DNA from: an uncultured Comamonadaceae bacterium
Lineage (GTDB): Bacteria; Pseudomonadota; Gammaproteobacteria; Burkholderiales; Burkholderiaceae
NCBI GenBank assembly: GCA_946482595.1
Contig: CAMLSD010000177.1
Span: 1-5,991, forward strand
Reading direction: 5' to 3'
Length of the DNA stretch: 5,991 nt
Made by a program: the position numbers and the translations under genes. Under the pieces are notes generated by a model. It was not told where the DNA came from and searched no databases. It was given only the letters and a program-made list of their open reading frames with translations. Positions within the stretch are counted from its first letter, which is position 1, and every line of letters begins with the position of its first letter. Below are positions 1 through 5,991 of this stretch, in pieces.

Positions 1-754
1 CGCCCAGCACCATGGTGGCGATCAGCGTCACCGCATAGGTCTCGAACAGGTCGGCGGCCATGCCTGCGCAGTCGCCCACGTTGTCGCCCACGTTGTCGGC
101 AATCACGGCCGGGTTGCGCGGGTCGTCTTCAGGGATGCCCGCCTCGACCTTGCCGACCAGGTCGGCGCCCACGTCGGCGCCCTTGGTGAAGATGCCGCCA
201 CCCAGGCGCGCAAAGATCGAGATCAGCGACGAGCCGAAGGCCAGGCCCATCAGCGGCTTGAGCACCGTCGACAGCGGCGTCACCGGGTTCATCTGGCCGT
301 TCATCGTCAGGAACCAGAACACGATCCCCACGCCCAGCAGCCCCAGGCCCACGACCAGCATGCCGGTGATGGCACCGCCCTTGAAGGCCACGTTCAGTGC
401 GTCATTGATGCCCCGTGTGGCGGCCTGCGCCGTGCGCACGTTGGCACGCACCGAGACATTCATGCCGATGAAGCCGCAGGCACCCGACAGCACCGCACCC
501 ACCGCGAAAGCGACCGCCGTGGTGAGGTCGATGAAGATGCCGATCAGCACGGCCAGTACCACACCGACCACCGCAATCGTGCGGTACTGGCGGGCCAGAT
601 AGGCTGAGGCGCCTTGCTGGATGGCTGCCGCGATCTCCTGCATGCGGGCGTTGCCCGCATCCTGCTTCAATATCCAGCTGCGCGACACGAATCCGTACAG
701 GACGGCGGCAAGGCCGCACGCAAGCGCAAAGTAAAGCGCCAAAGTTGGGGACAT
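1..754 (-). CDS. hppA: Membrane-bound proton-pumping pyrophosphatase, N-terminal part (runs off left edge)
   Basis: Integral membrane pyrophosphatase that couples hydrolysis of PPi to phosphate with ion export, normally H+, across the cytoplasmic membrane. The visible 251 codons begin with hydrophobic helices (about residues 2-22, 61-80, 82-100, 127-150). They include the family hallmark [11 protein letters not shown] (194-204), then DDPRNP (210-215) and DNVGDNVGD (220-228), whose Lys and Asp residues bind Mg-PPi. Full-length family members have roughly 670-770 residues, so about two thirds lies beyond the left edge. The start at 754 is supported by GGAAGGAG eight bases upstream and by a hydrophobic first helix immediately after Met. 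Cys229 follows the last catalytic Asp ([12 protein letters not shown]). As I recall, a Cys here marks the K+-insensitive H+-pumping subfamily, but the usual Ala/Lys determinant near the C-terminus is outside the window. It is divergent from the soluble pyrophosphatase gene. Confidence 0.96.
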   Translation of the reverse strand, partial: MSPTLALYFALACGLAAVLYGFVSRSWILKQDAGNARMQEIAAAIQQGASAYLARQYRTIAVVGVVLAVLIGIFIDLTTAVAFAVGAVLSGACGFIGMNVSVRANVRTAQAATRGINDALNVAFKGGAITGMLVVGLGLLGVGIVFWFLTMNGQMNPVTPLSTVLKPLMGLAFGSSLISIFARLGGGIFTKGADVGADLVGKVEAGIPEDDPRNPAVIADNVGDNVGDCAGMAADLFETYAVTLIATMVLG

Positions 755-981
755 GAAAGGGGCTCCTTCCTCAGGTGATCCAAAGTTGATCGACGCTGCG
801 TGGTCTTGGTTGCCACGTCGGCGAAACCATGCTACGGGAAGGGCCGTTGCGCCGCAATGACGGTACGCCCCGTGTTTACCAGCGGTCGCAAAGCGACCGG
901 TGTGTGCGTTGCGTCAGGGCGGCGCAAGTCGACCCGGTAAACTTCGGGTTTTCCCGCCAATCCAGCCACCAAGAAGTCCAC
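755..981. promoter_or_regulatory. Divergent intergenic region between hppA and ppa
   Basis: These 227 bases separate two head-to-head pyrophosphatase genes, so they must contain promoters for both. On the plus strand TAAACT (938-943) is a fair -10 candidate 39 bases before the ppa start, but I see no good -35 at 16-18 bases from it. On the minus strand the hppA Shine-Dalgarno is plain (763-770) but no convincing promoter hexamers stand out. The region also carries a short perfect hairpin and a wider inverted repeat, listed separately. I see no credible extra gene here: in-frame extension of ppa upstream of 982 gives low-complexity, Arg-rich sequence unlike the family. Confidence 0.6.
883..899. 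repeat. Perfect 7-bp hairpin upstream of ppa
   Basis: CGGTCGC (883-889) and GCGACCG (893-899) are exact reverse complements separated by AAA. No T-tract follows, so it is not an intrinsic terminator. It could be an operator half-site pair, an RNA leader hairpin if transcription starts upstream, or chance in GC-rich DNA. It sits inside a wider inverted repeat formed by GTTTACC (874-880) and GGTAAAC (936-942). Confidence 0.5.
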
Positions 982-1521
982 ATGAGTCTGCACAACGTGA
1001 CCCCCGGCGCGAATGCGCCCGAGCAGTTCAACGTCATCATCGAGATCCCGATGAATGCCGACCCGATCAAGTACGAGGTCGACAAGGAAACCGGTGCGAT
1101 CTTCGTCGACCGTTTCATGACCACGGCGATGCACTACCCGTGCAATTACGGCTACGTGCCGCAGACCCTGTCCGACGACGGCGATCCGGTTGACGTGCTG
1201 GTGATCACGCCCTTCCCGCTGACGCCCGGTGTGGTCGTGACCTGCCGGCCGATCGGTGTGCTCAAGATGGAAGACGAAGCGGGCGGCGACGCCAAGCTGC
1301 TGGCCGTGCCCACGACCAAGATCCTGCCGATCTATGACCACTGGAAGAAGCCCGAAGACATCAACCCGATGCGCCTGAAGGCGATCCAGCACTTCTTCGA
1401 GCACTACAAGGACCTCGAAGCAGGCAAGTGGGTCAAGGTTCAGGGCTGGGAAGGCCCCGACGCGGCCAAGGCCGAAGTCAGCTCCGGCATGGCCAACTAT
1501 CAGAAGTCGCTGCAGAAGTAG
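982..1521 (+). CDS. ppa: Inorganic pyrophosphatase, soluble family I
   Basis: Cytoplasmic Mg-dependent enzyme that hydrolyses PPi to two phosphates and so pulls biosynthetic reactions (nucleic acid, aminoacyl-tRNA, activated sugar synthesis) forward. The 179-residue product has the usual bacterial length (about 175-180). The signature DGDPVDV is at 66-72. Every active-site residue known from the E. coli enzyme is found one position later here: Glu21, Lys30, Glu32, Arg44, Tyr56, Asp66, Asp68, Asp71, Asp98, Asp103, Lys105, Tyr142, Lys143. The reading frame is open from 829, but the start at 982 (MSLHNVTPG) fits the family N-terminus. The upstream AAGAAG is only a weak ribosome binding site. A terminator follows 57 bases after the stop. 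It is divergent from hppA, which does the same chemistry while conserving energy. There is no sign of truncation or transfer. Confidence 0.98.
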   Translation: MSLHNVTPGANAPEQFNVIIEIPMNADPIKYEVDKETGAIFVDRFMTTAMHYPCNYGYVPQTLSDDGDPVDVLVITPFPLTPGVVVTCRPIGVLKMEDEAGGDAKLLAVPTTKILPIYDHWKKPEDINPMRLKAIQHFFEHYKDLEAGKWVKVQGWEGPDAAKAEVSSGMANYQKSLQK

Positions 1522-1578
1522 GGCCGGCGCGCAGTGGTCGCGGCGCTCGCCGCAGACCCTGCCGCAGCAACCCCATGC

Positions 1579-1604
1579 AACGCCCGCCGCTGCGCGGGCG
1601 TTTT
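1579..1604 (+). terminator. Intrinsic terminator of ppa
   Basis: AACGCCCGC (1579-1587) pairs perfectly with GCGGGCGTT (1594-1602) across a 6-base loop, and the run TTTT occupies 1601-1604. It lies 57 bases past the ppa stop and just before the 3' end of the converging small membrane protein gene. On the opposite strand the stem is followed only by TTGC, so termination of the converging transcript here would be weaker. Confidence 0.85.
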
Positions 1605-1615
1605 GCTGTCCTGCT

Positions 1616-1996
1616 TCAATGGCCCGTCGGCGGCGCAGCGGCCTCATCGGGTGGCGCAGCCTCGGGTCGATCACTGCCCGCAATCGGAAAGCGATCCGCC
1701 ACATAGCCCGGGCCCTTCATGACGATCACGATCAGGCAACCGATCGCCAGCACGCTCATCAGCGTCCAGTGCAGGATGACGGCGCCGACGGCCATGTACA
1801 GCCAGCGAACCGTCTCACGGTGTTCGGCGGCCGAGACGCCCGCAGGTTCGAACCACCAGGCCCAACCCGCCACGGCCAGCGGAATCACGGTGCCGGCCAG
1901 CAACAGCACGGGCAGCCGCCGGGCGATCTTCCATTCGAGCCCGCTGGCCGCCCGCAGGGAGCCAGGCAACTTGGTGAACCAGATGGGATTGGACAT
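1616..1996 (-). CDS. Small two-helix membrane protein of unknown function
   Basis: I do not recognise a named family. The 126-residue product begins with a polar stretch (1-27) containing basic residues (EWKIARRLP), followed by a hydrophobic helix at about 28-48 (LLLAGTVIPLAVAGWAWW). A short polar linker rich in Glu, Arg and His (about 49-64) follows. A second, long hydrophobic segment spans about 66-93 and ends in a VMKGPGYVADRFP motif (92-104). The tail (105-126) is Pro/Ala-rich and probably disordered. The layout suggests an inner-membrane protein with both ends in the cytoplasm. The start at 1996 gives a product beginning MSNPIWFTKLPG, but no strong Shine-Dalgarno is visible. It converges on ppa and is preceded by the tRNA terminator, so it is probably transcribed alone. 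Codon use and continuous hydrophobic patterning support a real gene. Confidence 0.72.
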   Translation of the reverse strand: MSNPIWFTKLPGSLRAASGLEWKIARRLPVLLLAGTVIPLAVAGWAWWFEPAGVSAAEHRETVRWLYMAVGAVILHWTLMSVLAIGCLIVIVMKGPGYVADRFPIAGSDRPEAAPPDEAAAPPTGH

Positions 1997-2096
1997 GGCA
2001 GGCTGCGTGCAGGGCTCAAGGCTAGCACCGTGAGCCGAGGCGTGTCTTGCCCGGGGTCAAGGCGGCCGGGGCATGGGCCTGGCCGGGAGCCAGACG

Positions 2097-2122
2097 CAAC
2101 AAAGCCCCGGCAAGGCGGGGCT
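2097..2122 (-). terminator. Intrinsic terminator after tRNA-Ser
   Basis: Read on the minus strand, AGCCCCG (2122-2116) pairs with CGGGGCT (2109-2103) across a 6-base loop and is followed by TTGTT (2102-2098). It lies about 50 bases downstream of the tRNA 3' end and would end the tRNA transcript. The plus strand lacks a T-run after the stem. Confidence 0.8.
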
Positions 2123-2134
2123 CTGTGCGTGGGG

Positions 2135-2157
2135 TGTTCAAGCAGAATGCTTGAACA
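2135..2157. repeat. 10-bp perfect inverted repeat in the tRNA 3' trailer
   Basis: TGTTCAAGCA (2135-2144) and TGCTTGAACA (2148-2157) are exact reverse complements with a 3-base loop. It sits 16 bases past the tRNA CCA end and 12 bases before the terminator stem. In RNA it would be a stable trailer hairpin. No T-run follows it on either strand, so alone it is not a classical terminator. It may block exonucleases or guide 3' processing; that role is inferred. Confidence 0.7.
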
Positions 2158-2173
2158 GGCTGATACAGGTCAC

Positions 2174-2264
<91 letters not shown>

Positions 2265-2290
2265 AGGTCTCGGACTCAGCGAAGCCCGCT

Positions 2291-2319
2291 AGTGTAGCAA
2301 AAGAATCGGGCTGTGCTCA
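2291..2319 (-). promoter_or_regulatory. Promoter of tRNA-Ser
   Basis: On the minus strand the hexamer TACACT (2296-2291) is preceded by TGC, giving an extended -10 of the form TGnTAnnnT. Seventeen bases upstream is TGAGCA (2319-2314), a weak -35 that overlaps the stop codon of the SPFH gene. The predicted start near 2284 leaves a leader of about 20 bases before the mature tRNA. The bases after the -10 (AGCGGGC) are G/C-rich, as in the discriminators of stringently controlled stable-RNA promoters. Confidence 0.6.
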
Positions 2320-3237
2320 CGCGGCCGGCGCCTTCGGTGACTTCATCAGTGTCATGGCCGTGCCGATCAGGGCAGACACCTCGCTCATGTTGCCCGGCAC
2401 GATCATGGTGTTGTTCTTCTGGGCGAGCTGGCTGTAGGCGTCGACGGCGCGTTCGGCCACCTTCAGCTGCACCGCGTTTTCGCCGCCGGGCTCGCGGATG
2501 GCGGCAGCGATCTGGCGGATCGCGCCGGCGGTGGCTTCGGCCACGGCGGTGATGGCGGCGGCTTCGCCCAGGGCCTTGTTGATCTCGGCCTGTTTTTCAC
2601 CTTCGGAGCGGGCGATGAAGGCTTCACGCTCGCCGGTGGCAATGTTGATCTGTTCCTGGCGGCGGCCTTCGGAGGCGGCAATCAGGGCGCGCTTCTCGCG
2701 CTCGGCGGTGATCTGCGCTTGCATCGAGCGCAGGATTTCGCTGGGCGGGGTGAGGTCCTTGATCTCGTAGCGCAGCACCTTGACGCCCCAGTTCAGCGCG
2801 GCCTCGTCGAGCGCGTTCACCACGGCGGCGTTGATCGCATTGCGCTCCTCGAAGGTCTTGTCGAGCTCCATCTTGCCGATCACCGAGCGCAACGTGGTCT
2901 GTGCGAGCTGGGTGATGGCCACGATGTAGTTGGACGAGCCGTAGCTGGCGCGCATCGCGTCGGTCACCTGGAAGTACAGGATGCCGTCGACGGTGAGCTG
3001 GGTGTTGTCCTTGGTGATGCAGACCTGGCTGGGCACATCGAGCGGGATTTCCTTCAGCGAGTGCTTGTAGGCCACCCGGTCGATGAAGGGCACCAGGATG
3101 TTCAGGCCCGGGGTGAGGGTGCCGTGGTACTTGCCCAGGCGCTCGACGACCCAGGCGTTCTGCTGGGGCACGACCTTGAGCGAGCGGATGATGAACAGCG
3201 CTGCGATGACCAGCAGCACGAGTGCGACGATTTCCAT
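2317..3237 (-). CDS. qmcA: SPFH/Band 7 membrane protein, QmcA/paraslipin type
   Basis: Stomatin/prohibitin-like scaffold protein of the inner membrane. Relatives form large oligomers linked to membrane quality control and membrane microdomains, often with FtsH-type proteolysis. The length of 306 residues nearly equals E. coli QmcA (305). One N-terminal membrane anchor spans 3-18. The SPFH domain follows at about 20-180, with typical VVPQQNAWVVERLGKY (22-37), LTPGLNILVPFIDRV (41-55) and DVPSQVCITKDN (67-78) segments. An Ala/Glu-rich coiled-coil region spans about 175-250, and the C-terminal stretch is mixed polar and hydrophobic. AAGGAG six bases before the ATG supports the start at 3237. It lies 30 bases downstream of the NfeD-like gene on the same strand, the usual partner arrangement, so they probably form one operon. 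No terminator is seen between its stop and the tRNA gene. Confidence 0.93.
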   Translation of the reverse strand: MEIVALVLLVIAALFIIRSLKVVPQQNAWVVERLGKYHGTLTPGLNILVPFIDRVAYKHSLKEIPLDVPSQVCITKDNTQLTVDGILYFQVTDAMRASYGSSNYIVAITQLAQTTLRSVIGKMELDKTFEERNAINAAVVNALDEAALNWGVKVLRYEIKDLTPPSEILRSMQAQITAEREKRALIAASEGRRQEQINIATGEREAFIARSEGEKQAEINKALGEAAAITAVAEATAGAIRQIAAAIREPGGENAVQLKVAERAVDAYSQLAQKNNTMIVPGNMSEVSALIGTAMTLMKSPKAPAA

Positions 3238-3267
3238 GCTTGCTCCTTCTTGTTGAAAGCTCGGGGT

Positions 3268-3696
3268 TCAGCGGCCGACGATCAGGCGGTTGCCGTCGAC
3301 GGCGCGGATCACGTGTTCGCCCGGGGTGGGGGTGTCGGCATCGCCGTAGCGGGCGGTCCATTGCGCGCCGCGGTAGGTCACGCGGGCGGTGCCGTCGGCC
3401 TGCCATTCGTCGATCCGCACGCGTTCACCGATGTCCAGGTTGACGTCCCGGTTGGCCTGGGCGGGCAGGGCCACAGGGCTGGCCTGACGGCGCGCGCGCC
3501 ACAGCGCGACCGCACCCCCGCCGACGATGGCGGCCGCCACGAGTTGCCCCGTGAGGCCCAGGCCAAGGTGCGCTGCGATGGCGCCGGCGGCCAGGCCGAT
3601 AGCCAGCATCAGGAGAACAAAGGTCCCGGTGGCAAGTTCTGCTGCCACGGCCACGCCAGTGAAGATCCACCACCAGGTCGATGCGCTCAGATCCAT
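3268..3696 (-). CDS. NfeD-like membrane protein, partner of the SPFH protein
   Basis: Short NfeD-family protein of 142 residues, equivalent in type to E. coli YbbJ, which is encoded beside qmcA. Hydrophobic segments cover about 9-42 (probably two helices, with a Glu at 20) and 49-66, followed by a basic stop-transfer RARR (67-70). The C-terminal soluble part (about 86-140) is the OB-fold domain with the characteristic DGTARVTYRGAQWTAR stretch (101-116). Known relatives interact with SPFH proteins and are thought to affect their assembly. The start at 3696 is chosen over an in-frame Met 35 codons upstream because GGAGGG lies just before it and the upstream extension (Cys- and His-rich) does not look like this family. 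It is the first gene of a two-gene operon with qmcA, divergent from the decarboxylase. Confidence 0.9.
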   Translation of the reverse strand: MDLSASTWWWIFTGVAVAAELATGTFVLLMLAIGLAAGAIAAHLGLGLTGQLVAAAIVGGGAVALWRARRQASPVALPAQANRDVNLDIGERVRIDEWQADGTARVTYRGAQWTARYGDADTPTPGEHVIRAVDGNRLIVGR

Positions 3697-3854
3697 GGTC
3701 CCTCCGTGTATTTGGCGGCAGTGTACGCGCAGCGCACGGCAATCGGCGCTGTTGTAGCAGCAGGACAGCACGATCGCCGTCATGATGTCCGGCGGCCACA
3801 AGCTCTACACTTCGCGCTTTCTTTCCCCTGTGACCCGCCCGGAGGGCTGCCGCC
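3697..3854. promoter_or_regulatory. Divergent promoter region between the nfeD-like gene and the decarboxylase gene
   Basis: This 158-base gap must drive both directions. On the plus strand TACACT (3806-3811) is a good -10 candidate 43 bases before the decarboxylase start, but no clear -35 lies at the right distance. On the minus strand a second TACACT (3725-3720) lies about 24 bases before the nfeD-like start, also without a good -35. Ribosome binding sites are clear for both genes: GGAGGG at 3841-3846 on plus and GGAGGG at 3705-3700 on minus. No additional gene is visible. Confidence 0.5.
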
Positions 3855-5991
3855 ATGCTGCGCTTTCATTTCCCGATCGTCATCATCGACGAAGATTTCC
3901 GTTCCGAGAACACCTCGGGTCTGGGCATCCGCGCACTGGCCGATGCCATCCAGAAAGAGGGTTTCGAGGTGCTGGGCGTGACCAGCTACGGCGACCTGTC
4001 CCAGTTCGCCCAGCAGCAAAGCCGCGCCAGCGCGTTCATCCTGTCGATCGACGACGAGGAGTTCGGGGCGGGCTCCAAGGCCGAGGTCGATTCCGCGCTG
4101 AAGAGCCTGCGCGCCTTCGTCGGCGAGATCCGCTTCAAGAATGCCGAGATCCCGATCTACCTGTACGGCGAGACGCGCACCTCGCAGCACATCCCGAACG
4201 ACGTGCTGAAGGAGCTGCATGGTTTCATCCACATGTTCGAGGACACGCCCGAGTTCGTGGCGCGGCACATCATCCGTGAGGCCAAGAGCTATCTCGACGG
4301 GCTGGCGCCGCCGTTCTTCCGGGCGCTGATGAACTACGCGCAGGACGGTTCGTACTCCTGGCACTGCCCCGGGCACTCCGGCGGTGTTGCCTTCCTCAAG
4401 AGCCCGGTGGGCCAGATGTTCCACCAGTTCTTCGGCGAGAACATGCTGCGCGCCGACGTGTGCAACGCGGTGGAAGAGCTCGGCCAGCTGCTCGACCACA
4501 CCGGCCCGGTGGCGGCGTCCGAGCGCAATGCGGCGCGCATCTTCAATGCCGACCACTGCTTTTTCGTGACCAACGGAACCTCCACGTCGAACAAGATGGT
4601 GTGGCACCACACGGTGGCGCCCGGTGACGTGGTGGTGGTCGACCGCAACTGCCACAAGTCCATCCTGCATGCGATCACGATGACGGGTGCGGTGCCGGTG
4701 TTCCTGACGCCCACGCGCAACCACTACGGGCTGATCGGGCCGATCCCGCAGAGCGAGTTCACGCGCGCCTCGATCGAGAAGAAGATCGCAGCCAATCCGC
4801 TGCTCAAGGGCGTGGACCCGAAAAAGGTCAAGCCGCGCATCCTGACGATCACCCAGAGCACCTACGACGGTGTGCTCTACAACACCGAAACCATCAAGTC
4901 GATGATGGACGGGTATGTGGACACGCTGCACTTCGACGAAGCCTGGCTGCCGCACGCAGCCTTCCACACGTTCTACGGCGCATACCACGCGATGGGCAAG
5001 AACCGCGCGCGCCCGAAGGACGCGATGGTGTTCGCCACGCAGTCGACCCACAAGCTGCTGGCCGGCATCAGCCAGGCGTCGCACGTGCTGGTGCAGGACT
5101 CCCAGAACCGCAAGCTCGACCGCCCGCTGTTCAACGAGGCCTATCTGATGCACACCTCGACCTCGCCGCAGTACGCGATCATCGCGTCGTGCGACGTGGC
5201 CGCCGCGATGATGGAGCCCCCGGGCGGCACGGCGCTGGTGGAAGAGAGCATCATGGAGGCGCTCGACTTCCGCCGCGCGATGCGCAAGGTCGAGAAGGAG
5301 TTCGGCCGCGACTGGTGGTTCAAGGTCTGGGGGCCCGACAAGCTGGCCACCGAGGGCATCGGCAAGCCCGAGGACTGGATGATCAAGGGCGATGCCAAGT
5401 GGCATGGCTTCGGCAAGCTGGCCGAAGGCTTCAACATGCTCGACCCGATCAAGTCGACCATCGTCACGCCGGGCCTGGACCTCAACGGCAAGTTCGCCAA
5501 GACGGGGATCCCGGCGTCCATCGTGACCAAGTACCTCGCCGAGCACGGCGTGATCGTCGAGAAGACCGGGCTGTACTCGTTTTTCATCATGTTCACCATC
5601 GGCATCACCAAGGGCCGCTGGAACACGATGCTCACGGCGCTGCAGCAGTTCAAGGACGACTACGACAAGAACGCCCCGATGTGGCGCATCCTGCCGGAGT
5701 TCTGCGCCCACCATCCGCGCTATGAGCGCATCGGGTTGCGTGACCTGTGCCAGAGCATCCACGAGATGTATGCCAAGGGCGACATCGCGCGTCTGACGAC
5801 CGAGATGTATCTGTCGGACCTGCATCCCGCGATGAAGCCGAGCGACGCCTATGCCCGCATCGCGCACCGCGAGACCGAACGGGTCGAGATCGACAAGCTC
5901 GAAGGCCGGGTCACGACCTCGCTGCTGACGCCGTATCCGCCGGGCATTCCGCTGCTGATCCCGGGCGAGCGATTCAACAAGAAGATCGTCG
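3855..5991 (+). CDS. PLP-dependent Orn/Lys/Arg decarboxylase, nearly complete (runs off right edge)
   Basis: Fold-type I, large bacterial basic amino acid decarboxylase that removes CO2 from ornithine, lysine or arginine to give putrescine, cadaverine or agmatine. The visible 712 codons cover the N-terminal flavodoxin-like wing domain (about 1-145), the PLP-binding core (about 150-585) and much of the C-terminal domain. Core motifs are CPGH (171-174), NGTSTSNK (240-247), DRNCHKS with His267 stacking on PLP (263-269), HFDEAW with Asp361 pairing to the pyridine nitrogen, TQSTHK with Schiff-base Lys400, WHGF (516-519) and TPYPPGIP (692-699). Relatives have about 710-755 residues, so only the last few dozen are missing. 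GGAGGG eight bases upstream supports the start at 3855. The core resembles E. coli LdcI and AdiA more than SpeC, but the substrate cannot be assigned. In betaproteobacteria such enzymes may serve polyamine synthesis or acid resistance. Confidence 0.96.
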   Translation, partial: MLRFHFPIVIIDEDFRSENTSGLGIRALADAIQKEGFEVLGVTSYGDLSQFAQQQSRASAFILSIDDEEFGAGSKAEVDSALKSLRAFVGEIRFKNAEIPIYLYGETRTSQHIPNDVLKELHGFIHMFEDTPEFVARHIIREAKSYLDGLAPPFFRALMNYAQDGSYSWHCPGHSGGVAFLKSPVGQMFHQFFGENMLRADVCNAVEELGQLLDHTGPVAASERNAARIFNADHCFFVTNGTSTSNKMVWHHTVAPGDVVVVDRNCHKSILHAITMTGAVPVFLTPTRNHYGLIGPIPQSEFTRASIEKKIAANPLLKGVDPKKVKPRILTITQSTYDGVLYNTETIKSMMDGYVDTLHFDEAWLPHAAFHTFYGAYHAMGKNRARPKDAMVFATQSTHKLLAGISQASHVLVQDSQNRKLDRPLFNEAYLMHTSTSPQYAIIASCDVAAAMMEPPGGTALVEESIMEALDFRRAMRKVEKEFGRDWWFKVWGPDKLATEGIGKPEDWMIKGDAKWHGFGKLAEGFNMLDPIKSTIVTPGLDLNGKFAKTGIPASIVTKYLAEHGVIVEKTGLYSFFIMFTIGITKGRWNTMLTALQQFKDDYDKNAPMWRILPEFCAHHPRYERIGLRDLCQSIHEMYAKGDIARLTTEMYLSDLHPAMKPSDAYARIAHRETERVEIDKLEGRVTTSLLTPYPPGIPLLIPGERFNKKIV

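Noticed and set aside
60..602. A 180-codon plus-strand open frame over hppA
   Set aside because: It gives a low-complexity Pro/Thr/Ser/Ala-rich product antisense to the conserved membrane pyrophosphatase.
661..1620. The 11-base string CCTGCTTCAAT occurring at 661 and 1610
   Set aside because: There is no extension of similarity on either side and the copies lie in unrelated genes, so it is most likely chance.
832..1704. A 290-codon minus-strand open frame over ppa
   Set aside because: It is antisense to a ppa gene with every active-site residue in place, and it crosses the ppa terminator. The product lacks domain character.
2283..2312. AGCCCG/CGGGCT inverted repeat as a terminator for qmcA
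   Set aside because: The stem is only 6 bp with an 18-base loop containing the tRNA -10 element, and no T-run follows it, so it does not look like a terminator.
2719..3981. A 420-codon plus-strand open frame crossing qmcA, the NfeD-like gene and the intergenic region
   Set aside because: It runs antisense to two genes with clear family motifs and continues through their promoter region and into the decarboxylase start in another frame. It is a composition artefact.
3780..5867. A 695-codon open frame on the minus strand across the decarboxylase region
   Set aside because: It is the antisense shadow of the decarboxylase, whose plus-strand frame has complete catalytic motifs. The antisense product is a His/Arg/Leu/Val-rich string without recognisable domains, as expected from GC-rich codon bias.

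Overview
The window is high-GC bacterial DNA. Its gene set and sequence style suggest a betaproteobacterium of the order Burkholderiales (Leptothrix/Rubrivivax/Comamonadaceae-like). This rests on protein family resemblance, GC-rich codon use and compact intergenic regions, not on any search. There are six protein genes, two of them cut by the window edges, plus one tRNA gene. All look intact and ordinary for this group.

Left part (1-1604): two enzymes that remove inorganic pyrophosphate stand head to head. On the minus strand is the N-terminal third of a membrane ion-pumping pyrophosphatase (hppA, start at 754). On the plus strand is a complete family I soluble pyrophosphatase (ppa, 982-1521), followed by a clear intrinsic terminator (about 1579-1604). 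The 227-base gap between their starts must hold both promoters. It also contains nested inverted repeats.

Middle part (1605-2330): a small two-helix membrane protein of unknown function lies on the minus strand (1616-1996). To its right is a minus-strand tRNA-Ser(GGA) gene (2174-2264) with an encoded CCA, its own extended -10 promoter, a strong 10-bp hairpin in the 3' trailer and an intrinsic terminator.

Right part (2317-5991): a minus-strand pair encodes an NfeD-like protein followed by a QmcA/paraslipin-type SPFH protein. This is a widespread membrane-quality-control pairing, read as one operon in the order nfeD-qmcA. Divergent from it, on the plus strand from 3855 and running off the right edge, is a fold-type I PLP-dependent Orn/Lys/Arg decarboxylase with all core active-site motifs. 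The sequence alone does not fix its substrate.

No mobile element, CRISPR array, phage gene or obviously new system is visible. Points worth a second look are modest: the divergent pyrophosphatase pair with its structured spacer, the unassigned small membrane protein, the tRNA trailer hairpin, the tRNA promoter that touches the qmcA stop codon, and the unresolved decarboxylase substrate.
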